From G963663615 sp963663615 (GTDB taxonomy: Bacteria; Bacteroidota; Ignavibacteria; Ignavibacteriales; Melioribacteraceae), in the NCBI GenBank assembly GCA_963663615.1, contig OY760517.1:248001-312000 (forward strand): a DNA stretch of 64,000 nt, in the 5' to 3' direction. Of this stretch, positions 7,942 through 17,158 are shown in pieces. Both the position numbers and the translations under genes were made by a program. Every line of letters begins with the position of its first letter. Position 1 is the stretch's first letter. The notes beneath the pieces are model-generated. The model saw only the letters and a program-made list of their open reading frames with translations, was not told the DNA's origin and did no database searches.

Positions 7942-7982
7942 TAAAAAAAGTCCGGCACTTTGATAAACCAAGCAACCGGACT
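7942..7982 (-). terminator. Rho-independent terminator of the large minus-strand cargo gene
   Basis: On the minus strand AGTCCGG and CCGGACT pair across a 20-nt loop that can itself fold further, followed directly by a run of T. It lies about 57 bp after the stop codon of the gene at 8039-11149. Confidence 0.75.
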
Positions 7983-8038
7983 ATAGCAAAACTAATTCAA
8001 AATACTTCCCATTTCAGGGAAACGATTTTAGGAAATGT

Positions 8039-11000
8039 CTATTTTATTAAAATCATTTTCTTCGAATCTGTAAAGTTTGGAGTTTCAATACGATAAATAT
8101 AAACACCAGTTGAAAGTTTTGAAGCATCAAAACTTACATTGTGTGTTCCGGCATTGAGGTTACTATTAATCAGAACCGCAACTTCTTCACCAAGTATTGA
8201 GTAAACGGCAAGACGAACATTTGTGTTTTCGCGAAGTGAAAAGTTTATAGTTGTTGCCGGGTTAAACGGATTCGGATAATTCTGGCTTAAGCCATATTCA
8301 ACAACTTCAGCAACAGGTTCGTCTTCAACGGCTGTAAGTGGACTATCATTTACATAAAAATTACCATCTGCTGTACCGGCGAATAATCTGTTGGTTTCGG
8401 TGTCAACGTAAAGAGAGCTAACATCCAGTCCAAACATACCAAGCGAACCCCAATCGTCTTCCTTGTCAACACCCGGAAGCACATAAACACCTGAGCTCCA
8501 GCCAGTTGCATAAATGTTGTCATCTGTATCTTTACGCATTGAATAGATATGAGTTGCACCCAGATTATTATTTGTTCTGAACCACGTTGTGCCACCGTCA
8601 AGTGATTTGAATACACCTTCGCCGTAAGTACCTGCAAAAACAGTTCCTGATGAGTTGACAACCATCGACCAAACAAAACGAGTATCTATATCAAGCATGG
8701 TCCAGTTATCGCCGTCATCTTCCGATTTAAGCACACCATAATCAAATGTACCAGCGTAAATATTTCCATCACCATCGGCTACAAGGGCGTTTACAGAAGC
8801 ATTAGTATATCCTTTTGAAACACTTGTCCATGTAGTACCGTTATCGGTTGATTTATAAACGCCACCGCCCCATACACCGGCATAAAGGTTATCGCCGTGT
8901 AAAAGAAGTGAACGTACATCTTTATTAACAAGTGAAGTTGTGTTCCATGTAGTACCATTATCAGTTGAGAGATAAAGACCCATTTCAGTTCCGGCAAAAA
9001 TATTATCGCCATCAACTTCAATAGCCCAAAGGAAACCAACATTCATTGAGCTGTTTATTCTTTCCCACGTTGTACCATCATCGGTAGAACGATTTATCTT
9101 GCCACCCCATGTACCAGAAAGCATATTTCCATCTTTGTCTTCGTTTATTGTCCAAACAATTTCACCAGACTCAAAACTGCCAACAAGGTCCCAGTTATCA
9201 TTCGAAGTATTGCCAGGGTCGCTGAATCCCTGAAGGGTTAGAGTAACTTCGCTGTAATTGTTGGTTGTATCAGCATCAGTCTGATCAAGTGAAGTAATAA
9301 CCGCCGAGTTTACAATTTTATCACTAACAGGAATTAGACCAACAAAGTGAGTTTCATTATTTTCACCCGAGTTAAACTGACCGGTACCGTAAATATTTTT
9401 AACAATAACCTGACCGTTAATAACACCAGCCGGAAATTCAAGAGTAGCCCAAGGAGCAAGAATTGAACCACGAACATCAATACTCTGAATTTTTATACCT
9501 TTAGTTTTATTAAAGTTGTAAAGCACATTACTAATAGAAGTACCATAAACATCAAGATCACCACTCCAGTCAACATTTTCACCAAAAACGTTAACCAGTA
9601 CAACCGAACCGTTAGGAACATTAATGGTTAAAGTAACAGCATCGGAAAGGTCCTGTGCATCCACCTTGAATACATTAAGGAAAGGTTCGGAGCCGGTAAG
9701 TTTTAAGCCGGAGAATTCCCATTCGGTTGTGCCAGTAACCGGATATGCCTTAAGCTGATTAGAAAGAGAACGAAGGTTAATAGCAGCAGCAGCAAAATCA
9801 ATAACATTGTCTTTGCGGACTGTACCATTGTGTATGGAAACCTGATCAGTTGGCAGGTTAGTATTTTTTCCATAAACTACGTTTCCACCGGTAACTGTTC
9901 CGCTAAGGAAAATAAGGTCTTTTCCTGCAATCAATACATCTTCCTCACCACCTGAATCAGGCAACAGATCACCTACAGAATATTGGCTTAGGTAAATATT
10001 ACGTCCGGCAGCCAGCTTACCTTCTGTATCGGCAGAAGGTTGCGATACATCTTTAAGTGCAAAAAGGTTAAAGCCCTTTGCTGCACCAAGATCAAAAGCA
10101 CCTTGGCTTATATCCTGAAGTGTTACTTTGGCAGTAATACTTAAGGTTGCTGATGCACCATTGGCAAGTTTGTCGATTGCCCAAAGACCATCTTCAAGGG
10201 TGTAAGTACCCACAGAAACATTATGTGAAATGTAGGCTAAACCTTCAGGTAAATATTCTTCAATTTCAATTGTTGTTGCTTCATCGGGACCATTATTGGT
10301 AACCGTTAATGTGTATTTAATTTCGTCCCCATCAGCAGGTGAATCGTTATCCAAAGTTTTTACAAGAGCAAGATCAGCATCATAACTTGGATTAGGATCA
10401 ACCGTTTCGGGTATATCAGAAGTATCTATCGCTCCCTCAACTGTAGTAGTAACATAGTAAAGAGCATCCTCAAAATCATGATCACAACCACTATTATCGC
10501 GTCTTATATCTTCAAAGCCAAGAATAATTTTACCGGTAGCATCATCATTAAGAAGAATGTTATGTTGTCTAAGTGATGGATTACTTTCCGGGTTAAGAAC
10601 AGGATTTGAAAATAGTCTCCAATGTCCGTTAGTTAAACCATTTGTACCCCAACCGTTAGCAAGAAGAAACCAGCCAATAACAGTATTTGCTGGAAAGTTA
10701 CCAAGTTTCACCTTATTGCCCGGTACAAGTCCGCCACCGCTATAAAGCTCGGATGCATTAGGGAAAATGATAGTCATAGTTTCTTCAATATCGGATATCT
10801 GTTGCGGGGGAGAATCTGCCTGGTAATAATAAAAGCCGAGTACATTTTTATAGCCTGCACCTTCGGTAACAAAAGTAACGAACACATCACTCTGTTCCGA
10901 GAGGTGAATATTGGTTTGAGTGCCATCAGCCAGCCATTCAGGGTGATGAGATTCAACTTTTTTGCCATCCGGTAATGAGAATTTGATTCTTTGAAGCAGA

Positions 11001-11149
11001 TCGCTTTCAACATTGTCGTTTTCTGCTTCAAGATAATCAGGAACACCACTGTTATCCCAACTTCCGAGATAATTGTACTGTGCCTGCAGGGTTATTGTGA
11101 ATAAAAGGGAAATAACCCAGACTAAAATAGTCTGTTTTCTACTTTTCAT
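8039..11149 (-). CDS. Multidomain secreted T9SS protein (DUF4114, DUF11, choice-of-anchor A, Asp-box propeller)
   Basis: 1036 residues with a signal peptide (about 1-23) and GGGAG 6 nt before the ATG. Domains in order: a DUF4114-like region (about 140-235, ending GFEDIRRD...DHDFEDALY), a DUF11 repeat (about 255-345, DADLALVKTLDND...YTLTVTNNGPD), a choice-of-anchor A domain (about 350-610), four or more Asp-box repeats (STDDGTTW, STDNGTTW twice) that should form a beta-propeller (about 655-930), and a T9SS type A sorting tail (NYPNPFNPATT, ending KKMILIK). This is the composition of a large surface adhesin or sensor; no catalytic residues are evident. It is monocistronic, with its own terminator. 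Confidence 0.85.
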   Translation of the reverse strand: MKSRKQTILVWVISLLFTITLQAQYNYLGSWDNSGVPDYLEAENDNVESDLLQRIKFSLPDGKKVESHHPEWLADGTQTNIHLSEQSDVFVTFVTEGAGYKNVLGFYYYQADSPPQQISDIEETMTIIFPNASELYSGGGLVPGNKVKLGNFPANTVIGWFLLANGWGTNGLTNGHWRLFSNPVLNPESNPSLRQHNILLNDDATGKIILGFEDIRRDNSGCDHDFEDALYYVTTTVEGAIDTSDIPETVDPNPSYDADLALVKTLDNDSPADGDEIKYTLTVTNNGPDEATTIEIEEYLPEGLAYISHNVSVGTYTLEDGLWAIDKLANGASATLSITAKVTLQDISQGAFDLGAAKGFNLFALKDVSQPSADTEGKLAAGRNIYLSQYSVGDLLPDSGGEEDVLIAGKDLIFLSGTVTGGNVVYGKNTNLPTDQVSIHNGTVRKDNVIDFAAAAINLRSLSNQLKAYPVTGTTEWEFSGLKLTGSEPFLNVFKVDAQDLSDAVTLTINVPNGSVVLVNVFGENVDWSGDLDVYGTSISNVLYNFNKTKGIKIQSIDVRGSILAPWATLEFPAGVINGQVIVKNIYGTGQFNSGENNETHFVGLIPVSDKIVNSAVITSLDQTDADTTNNYSEVTLTLQGFSDPGNTSNDNWDLVGSFESGEIVWTINEDKDGNMLSGTWGGKINRSTDDGTTWERINSSMNVGFLWAIEVDGDNIFAGTEMGLYLSTDNGTTWNTTSLVNKDVRSLLLHGDNLYAGVWGGGVYKSTDNGTTWTSVSKGYTNASVNALVADGDGNIYAGTFDYGVLKSEDDGDNWTMLDIDTRFVWSMVVNSSGTVFAGTYGEGVFKSLDGGTTWFRTNNNLGATHIYSMRKDTDDNIYATGWSSGVYVLPGVDKEDDWGSLGMFGLDVSSLYVDTETNRLFAGTADGNFYVNDSPLTAVEDEPVAEVVEYGLSQNYPNPFNPATTINFSLRENTNVRLAVYSILGEEVAVLINSNLNAGTHNVSFDASKLSTGVYIYRIETPNFTDSKKMILIK

Positions 11150-11295
11150 TTATGCTCCCAAATAGATATATAAGTTCAGTTTTATACTATTAATTAATAA
11201 TTGTAATTAATGTCAATATCACAAGAACAAGTATAGATTCAATACTTTTTAGACTAACTGCATGAAATACTTGATAAATGACAAAATATAATTGT

Positions 11296-11589
11296 TTAAC
11301 TATTAATAATTAGTCTGTTAAAACCGGGATAAGGTTTAAGAGGAATAATATCGAATTTAATTAGTCCGTTTTTAACAAGAGGCAATTTATTAAGAACCTC
11401 TTTAGCCTCATCCGTATCATTTACTTCAAGAACTAAAACTGCCTCCGAGTTATCTGCTCTGAAATAAATTTCGCGAATTATATCATCGCTCTGTAATTTT
11501 AGAACAGCAAGAGCTTCATCTTTAAGATGTGGTTCAAAATCCTTGTTTGTTTTATCAGGTATTTCTCTTTCAAGAGCTAGTACTTTCAT
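11296..11589 (-). CDS. YciI/muconolactone isomerase-like dimeric alpha-beta barrel protein
   Basis: 97 residues without signal peptide. The pattern of strand (MKVLALERE), helix (HLKDEALAVLKLQ), strand (IREIYFRADNSEAVLVLEV), helix (TDEAKEVLNKLP) and strand (IKFDIIPLKPYPGFNRL) is that of the ferredoxin-like dimeric barrels of the YciI and muconolactone isomerase families. Members of this shape range from isomerases to uncharacterised stress proteins, so no reaction is assigned. No Shine-Dalgarno is evident ahead of the ATG. It follows the histidine kinase on the same strand after 75 bp. Confidence 0.6.
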   Translation of the reverse strand: MKVLALEREIPDKTNKDFEPHLKDEALAVLKLQSDDIIREIYFRADNSEAVLVLEVNDTDEAKEVLNKLPLVKNGLIKFDIIPLKPYPGFNRLIINS

Positions 11590-11664
11590 GTAATTATCGC
11601 AGAATAAATATATCGAATAAAGTAAACTTAATTTATAATAATTAATCTTTCAAGGAACAGATAA

Positions 11665-13020
11665 TTAATAAGTTGCTTTACTAGTTATTCTAAATTTGGT
11701 GCCTTCCCCAAATTTTGTTTTTAACGATATATCAAAATCATTAAGTTCACAATATTTTTTAACAATTGCCAAGCCTAAACCATTACCTTCAAAAGTTCTG
11801 GTATAACCTTGCGTAGCCTGACTAAACTTCTTAAACAAGTTGGGCAGGTAATCATCCTGTATTCCAATCCCGGTATCAATAATATCAATTACATGTTTGC
11901 CATCAAGTTTGTCATGTATAATTGTTATATAACCGCTTGGTGTATATTTAATTGCATTATGAACAAGGTTTATTATAATTTGGGTAAATGAGTATTTGTC
12001 GATTTTAATTATTGGATCAATATCTGTATTTGGTATATAGTTTATCTCCAGACCCTTATCGTTTGCCTCAGGCATAAACTCATTTACAGTTGGTTGTAAT
12101 ACCTCATCCTGAATGTTTATCATTTCATATTTTGGCTGGAATGCATCTGCTTCAACTGCCGAGAGATCGAGGATAAGATTAACAGTTCTTATTAGTCTGT
12201 CGGATGCAGTTCTTATAGATTTGAAGCTTCCTTGCAATTCTTCGGGTAAAGTTTCGCAGGTTTCTATTTCGATAAGCGAGCTAAAGTTAAGTATAGTATT
12301 GATTGGGGTTCTGATTTCGTGGGACATTTGAGCCAGGAATTCCGACTTTATTCTATCAGCGGTTTCGGCAACTTCTTTTGCTTTGTTTAGTGCAACATCC
12401 TTTGTCTGAAGCTCAGCTATTTTTTCTCTAAGTTTTCTATTATTTGCGATAATTCGTTTTTCTAGAAAATTTCTGGCTAACTCGAAAGCAAACGCAATAA
12501 AATGAATTATTGAATAAACACCAATGTAACGTAACTGAAATTCAATGCCTTCAAGGGAGTAAACTGGTGAAATGTTAAGATTGATAATTGCAATTGCAAG
12601 AAAAAGTAATGAAAGAACAGATCCGGCTTTTTTTCCATAAAAAAATAATACGCCTATTGGATAAACTAAAGTCCATAAAAAACCTCCCTTGGAGATACCA
12701 CCACTGTACAAAATGTATTGAAAATGGAGAGTAAACAAGAGAACAACTACATAAGAGGATTGCCAAAGCTTTTGAGTTTTGTTAAGATAGATATATGTTA
12801 GTGCGAGAATAAGTGCTGCTACGGAATCGATGTATGTGAATACCATACTTCCCCTAAAATAGGCAAGAATACTCCATATCAAAAGATATAGACCTCCTAT
12901 AACAATAACAGTATTCATCAATAGAATTTTACCACGTTCTCTGGTTTTATTGTAATCGTCAGAGATGTTATCGCTAAGCCCAAGATATAAGTGAAGTTTT
13001 TTTCGAAAGTACGAAATCAT
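11665..13020 (-). CDS. Membrane sensor histidine kinase (orphan)
   Basis: 451 residues. About six membrane segments (residues ~33-180) are followed by a coiled-coil linker (about 190-222), a HisKA dimerisation domain with the H-box around His234 (MSHEIRTP), and a HATPase domain with N-box (NLVHNAIKYTP, about 351-361), G1 (DTGIGI, about 382), F (LFKKFS) and G2 (GNGLGLAI, about 412). All catalytic boxes look intact. There is no receiver domain and no response regulator next to it, so the partner must lie elsewhere. The sensory part is wholly membrane-embedded with short loops, suggesting a hydrophobic or membrane-state signal; that is inference. Confidence 0.9.
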   Translation of the reverse strand: MISYFRKKLHLYLGLSDNISDDYNKTRERGKILLMNTVIVIGGLYLLIWSILAYFRGSMVFTYIDSVAALILALTYIYLNKTQKLWQSSYVVVLLFTLHFQYILYSGGISKGGFLWTLVYPIGVLFFYGKKAGSVLSLLFLAIAIINLNISPVYSLEGIEFQLRYIGVYSIIHFIAFAFELARNFLEKRIIANNRKLREKIAELQTKDVALNKAKEVAETADRIKSEFLAQMSHEIRTPINTILNFSSLIEIETCETLPEELQGSFKSIRTASDRLIRTVNLILDLSAVEADAFQPKYEMINIQDEVLQPTVNEFMPEANDKGLEINYIPNTDIDPIIKIDKYSFTQIIINLVHNAIKYTPSGYITIIHDKLDGKHVIDIIDTGIGIQDDYLPNLFKKFSQATQGYTRTFEGNGLGLAIVKKYCELNDFDISLKTKFGEGTKFRITSKATY

Positions 13021-13231
13021 TACCGCAACATAATTTAGCTATTAAGAAATAAACAAAGAGTCAATTACATTGTCGAACGGAATATTAAATTATTAATCGA
13101 TTTATTGCCACTAACTAATAAGCGATATATTGTAATAAAAAAGATGTCGTAATACTGGGTAACGAAACTATACTCCCGAAAATTGATTACTCAATCTAAA
13201 TAATCTAGTTATTCTAATTGTTATAAAACTA

Positions 13232-14434
13232 TTATACAGGTACTTCGGCAATTAAAATCTCTGCACCATCACCAGATAGTTTGTAATTTCCCAATATGGC
13301 TGGTATAAGTACAGAGTTCCCTTTTGTAACTTCCATAGTTTCATTTTCAGCATACATAATGATGAGTTTACCCGATAACACGAGTAAAATTTTGAGAGTA
13401 TCGTTTTTCAATTCATGTAATTCGTTAATTACAGATTTTGTTATTTCAAACTCGGAAGCCTCAGTTTTGTAGGTATAGCTATTATGCCGTGGTTTCATTA
13501 TTTCGGGTCTGGATTTTGTGTAATCCAGCATGCTAAGTAATGTATCTACATCCTTAAACTTTGGAGTTAATCCTGCACGAACAACATTATCGCTGTTAGC
13601 CATACATTCAATGATATTGCCCTTTATATAAGCGTGGGGAATACCCGCACCTGTGTAAAAACCTTCACCTGGTTTTAGTGTAATGTAGTTGAAAAGCAAT
13701 ATTGAAATCAATCCCACATCAACGCCGTAGTTATCGTACTGTGTTAAAAATTCACTTTCTTCAGGGGCAAGTGCATCATTCTTTTCAAAACGTTTTTTTA
13801 GCTTATTTATTACTCTTTCCAACTGATCTGCACCTGTATGCATAATTTCTGAATAAACAGATCTGATAATTTCATCCGGTGCGTCTTTTCGGGTAGCTAG
13901 TTTATTCATTACCTCCTTATTGCGGAACAACTCAAGTAACTCGCTATACTCCATAAATACTTTAACTAATTGGTCAATTGGCTTGAATCCAACAATTGCC
14001 TTGAGGGAGTCGAGTGCAATGGCGATTTCAGGTTTATGGTTATCGTCGGGATAATGTTCAGGGTCTTCTGTGTGCAATTTTTCAGCAAGTTTTTTATTAG
14101 GATGTGCCTGAATTGATAATGCCGTATTTGCACTTAATACTTTTAACAGGAATGGCAGATTGCTTCCAAATTTGTCGGTAACCTTTTTTCCCATAACTTC
14201 AGCGGGATAGCTTTCAATAATATCGGAAAGAAGATAACTCTTTTCTCCATCCATTATTTCGGAAGGAGCTTTTGGGTGTGCCCCAATCCAGAGTTCGGCA
14301 TAGGGTAAGTCCTTTTCAGCAACTGTTCCTAATAATTGTGAAATAAATGCTTCCTCATTTTTTGTTCCCCAGGCGTAATTCTGTATTTTATTCTTTAATA
14401 AATACGGTTTGGATGATATTTTGAAGTTTTCCAT
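13232..14434 (-). CDS. manA: Mannose-6-phosphate isomerase, class I
   Basis: Interconverts fructose-6-phosphate and mannose-6-phosphate to feed GDP-mannose synthesis. 400 residues from the ATG at 14434, which gives the family's usual N-terminus (KPYLLKNKIQNYAWG); an upstream in-frame ATG at 14494 would add a hydrophobic extension that does not fit a cytosolic enzyme. Zinc-site motifs are present: QAHPNK, HKPEIAIAL and GAGIPHAY, plus the active-site region MANSDNVVRAG. It is divergent from galE, with 207 bp between the starts. Both supply sugars for the glycan genes that follow. Confidence 0.9.
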   Translation of the reverse strand: MENFKISSKPYLLKNKIQNYAWGTKNEEAFISQLLGTVAEKDLPYAELWIGAHPKAPSEIMDGEKSYLLSDIIESYPAEVMGKKVTDKFGSNLPFLLKVLSANTALSIQAHPNKKLAEKLHTEDPEHYPDDNHKPEIAIALDSLKAIVGFKPIDQLVKVFMEYSELLELFRNKEVMNKLATRKDAPDEIIRSVYSEIMHTGADQLERVINKLKKRFEKNDALAPEESEFLTQYDNYGVDVGLISILLFNYITLKPGEGFYTGAGIPHAYIKGNIIECMANSDNVVRAGLTPKFKDVDTLLSMLDYTKSRPEIMKPRHNSYTYKTEASEFEITKSVINELHELKNDTLKILLVLSGKLIIMYAENETMEVTKGNSVLIPAILGNYKLSGDGAEILIAEVPV

Positions 14435-14641
14435 ACAGTTTGTTAATCCCAATATAAGTAGTGGTGTGACGCAAAGATAGTATCTGAATAGCATCTTTGC
14501 AATTTCCCAATCAAATTTATCCGGTTATGCGAATATTTAGTGATTTGTTTGTAGTTAAAATACTAACTCTTTTGTTGGTATTATGGTGATTTCAGGTTAA
14601 ATTGTTTTTAAATTAGGAAATTAAAATTAATTGAGGCGTAT

Positions 14642-15616
14642 ATGAATGTTTTGGTGACAGGTGGAGCCGGATATATCGGGTCGCATTTTGTAAAGTATCT
14701 TAAGAAAAAAAAGCTTAATGTAGTTGTTGCTGACAATCTATCCCGAGGTTTTGAGGCAGCGGTTGATGAGGATGTAAAGTTTTATAGGGCTGATATTGCC
14801 GACACTGACAAGATGGTTAGCATAATGACGGAAAATAAAATCGATGCAGTATTTCATTTTTCGGCATTCGCTTATGTTGGGGAATCGGTGCAGGACCCTT
14901 CACTTTACTACAACAATAACGTAATAGGCTCAATTAAATTGCTTGATGCTATGAAAATAGCAGGAGTAAAGAAGTTTATATTTTCTTCAACATGCTCACT
15001 ATATGGTAATCCTGAAATAGTACCAATTTCGGAATCAGCTAAAATTAACCCAATAAATCCATACGCCAAAACCAAATATATTGTTGAACAGGCGTTGGCG
15101 GATTACAGCAGGGCATTTGGATTAAAATATGTTGCATTACGTTATTTCAACGCAGCTGGTAGTGATCCTGAAACTAAAATTGGTGAATCGCACGACCCTG
15201 AACCACACCTTATTCCACTTGTACTTAAAACTGCACTAAAACAACGCGATAAAATATTTGTTTTTGGAGATGATTACGATACACCCGATGGAACTTGTAT
15301 AAGAGATTACATCCATGTATTCGATTTGGCTGATGCACATTTACGTGCGTTAAACTTCCTGAATGAGGGGAATGATTCAACAGTATTTAACCTTGGTACA
15401 GGTAACGGTTTTTCAGTAATGGAGATTATCAAAAAAGTTGAAGAAGTAACTGGACTTCCTGTAAATTACGAGGTTGCCGAAAGACGCGAAGGTGATCCAG
15501 GTGTGTTGGTTGCTGATAACACAAAAGCATCAACAGTTCTTGGCTGGGAACCCAAATACTCACTCGAAGAAATTATTACCCATGCATACGGCTGGCTAAA
15601 AGAACCTGGGTATTAG
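14642..15616 (+). CDS. galE: UDP-glucose 4-epimerase
   Basis: Interconverts UDP-glucose and UDP-galactose with bound NAD. 324 residues, normal for the family. The Rossmann motif GGAGYIGS begins at residue 7; the catalytic Ser/Thr stretch SSTCSLYG is at 115-122 and the YxxxK pair is Tyr141/Lys145 in YAKTK. The RYFNAAG and GDDYDTPDGTCIRDYIHV signatures of GalE are present. It supplies UDP-galactose, probably for the surface glycans made by the enzymes encoded from 17 kb on. Confidence 0.93.
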   Translation: MNVLVTGGAGYIGSHFVKYLKKKKLNVVVADNLSRGFEAAVDEDVKFYRADIADTDKMVSIMTENKIDAVFHFSAFAYVGESVQDPSLYYNNNVIGSIKLLDAMKIAGVKKFIFSSTCSLYGNPEIVPISESAKINPINPYAKTKYIVEQALADYSRAFGLKYVALRYFNAAGSDPETKIGESHDPEPHLIPLVLKTALKQRDKIFVFGDDYDTPDGTCIRDYIHVFDLADAHLRALNFLNEGNDSTVFNLGTGNGFSVMEIIKKVEEVTGLPVNYEVAERREGDPGVLVADNTKASTVLGWEPKYSLEEIITHAYGWLKEPGY

Positions 15617-15706
15617 TATCTTATTCCAGATATGGAACTTTATTGAATATCAATGGATTAAGTGTTATATTTTATTGATAAGCATAATAAAAACAAAAAT
15701 CATACT

Positions 15707-16309
15707 ATGAAATCAATTGATTTATCATACCATTTATTAGATAATTACTCTTCGCAATTTAATATTACACCGCTTAAATTGCAGAAGCTGTTATATTATG
15801 TCTATGTTTGGGGTATTGTTTCCGGTAATGAAATTGTAAAAGATGATTTTGTTAAATGGGAACACGGTCCTGTAAATGTAGAAACGTATTACAATTATAA
15901 AGAATTTGGTGGTTCCGGGATTAAAAACAGTAAAAAGAATTATCCGGACTTATCGATTAGTGAAATTGAATTTATAGATTTTATTGTATCGAACTATATA
16001 AAGTTTAGTGCTTATACATTATCTTCAATGACACACCAGGATTTGCCCTGGAAAGAGACGCAAAAAGATGAAATTATTGCTCCAGCGTCTATATTAAAGT
16101 TTTATTCAACTCTTAATTTTGCAAAGAATTTTCCAATTGACTTTAATAAACCATTCTATCCGGTTGAAACCGATCTTCATTACTCGTTTATCTTTGATTT
16201 TAGTGAGAACGATAATAGTTCAGGATGCAATTATAAAAACTATAAAGAGTATTTAAAACTCTCCGAAAAAACTTCACAAGAATTTAAACAACATTTCAAT
16301 GACTGGTGA
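15707..16309 (+). CDS. Panacea-domain (DUF4065/SocA-like) antitoxin
   Basis: 200 residues from the ATG at 15707; a GTG at 15662 in frame is less likely. The N-terminal part carries the Panacea signature: ITPLKLQKLLYYVYVWG, then WEHGPVNVETY and a later HQDLPWKET. The C-terminal ~60 residues are specific to this protein. Panacea proteins neutralise many unrelated toxins encoded beside them. Here the stop overlaps the start of a Fic-domain gene by 11 bp, the normal arrangement for an antitoxin-first operon. I infer that it blocks the Fic enzyme. Confidence 0.8.
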   Translation: MKSIDLSYHLLDNYSSQFNITPLKLQKLLYYVYVWGIVSGNEIVKDDFVKWEHGPVNVETYYNYKEFGGSGIKNSKKNYPDLSISEIEFIDFIVSNYIKFSAYTLSSMTHQDLPWKETQKDEIIAPASILKFYSTLNFAKNFPIDFNKPFYPVETDLHYSFIFDFSENDNSSGCNYKNYKEYLKLSEKTSQEFKQHFNDW

Positions 16310-17039
16310 ATATCCTAACCATGAAATAAATTATCTTGCAGAACTTATGCAGGATTTCCCGTCCGGGATTTCTTTGAGTCCACAGGATGCATTCGAACTC
16401 ATACAAACACGATATCAAATGCTTGAATCGAATATTGAACCTCTCGCAAAATCAGTTAAAAAAAACAGTACAAAATGGAACAGGTTCCCACTTAATCAAT
16501 TAGTTGTTGGTGATTATCTGCAACCGCTATTCTACTATTTGCTCATTAGGTTGCTTCATGATTATCTATTTAATGAAATACTGAATAATGCTGGCAAGTT
16601 TAGAAAAAGTAAAGACGCTTATTCAGGTAATGTGGGATTTGGAGGTTTTCATCAAAGAAAAGCAGGTGAATTCAAATTTTATGGCTCCTCACCTGAGAGA
16701 ATAACTGATGAATTAAAGAATGCTGTTTTTGTATTAACTCAGAAGAATGGAAAGCCTATTGAAAATGGATTAGAGTTTTATCGAAGGTTTGTTAAAATTC
16801 ACCCGTTTTATGATGGCAATGGCAGAATTGGCAGAATGATTCTTAGTGTTTATCTTTTTAGTAATAATAAGATGGTTAAATGGCGAGAAATTGAGGGTGG
16901 AAGCAAAAAGAACAAGTTCCTTAAGAAATTAAATAAATGCCATGAAACCGAAGCTGGTTATGATTATGATAAGTATTTTCGATATCTGTTAAATTTCTTC
17001 GAAAGATATATAATTGATCTAACTGAATTAGATCAATGA
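16299..17039 (+). CDS. Fic-domain protein, likely AMPylating toxin
   Basis: 246 residues. The Fic catalytic motif is complete at 168-179 (HPFYDGNGRIGR), with the catalytic His168, the metal-binding acidic residue Asp172 and the phosphate-binding arginines. A flap region resembling known Fic proteins precedes it (GGFHQRKAGEFKFYG). I see no inhibitory S/T-xxx-E-G/N helix at the N-terminus, which fits a class I system where the inhibitor is supplied in trans, although the partner here is a Panacea protein rather than the classic small FicA. Family chemistry is transfer of AMP or another nucleotide to a hydroxyl on a target protein. Both genes appear intact. Confidence 0.85.
   Translation: MTGEYPNHEINYLAELMQDFPSGISLSPQDAFELIQTRYQMLESNIEPLAKSVKKNSTKWNRFPLNQLVVGDYLQPLFYYLLIRLLHDYLFNEILNNAGKFRKSKDAYSGNVGFGGFHQRKAGEFKFYGSSPERITDELKNAVFVLTQKNGKPIENGLEFYRRFVKIHPFYDGNGRIGRMILSVYLFSNNKMVKWREIEGGSKKNKFLKKLNKCHETEAGYDYDKYFRYLLNFFERYIIDLTELDQ
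17013..17037 (+). other. Perfect hairpin over the fic stop codon
   Basis: ATTGATCTAA and TTAGATCAAT form a 10-bp perfect stem with a 5-nt loop at the very end of the fic reading frame, touching the TGA (17037-17039). No T-run follows, so it may protect the 3' end or mark a processing site rather than terminate. Confidence 0.4.
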
Positions 17040-17158
17040 GTTGGTTCCCGTTGGACAATATGTAGTTAATTAAACTTTAAACAACAATAATTGGCATTTC
17101 GGGGGGTAAAAACATTATATTGTATGTCTGTGTTTTTTAACTAATTTGGTATTGAATA

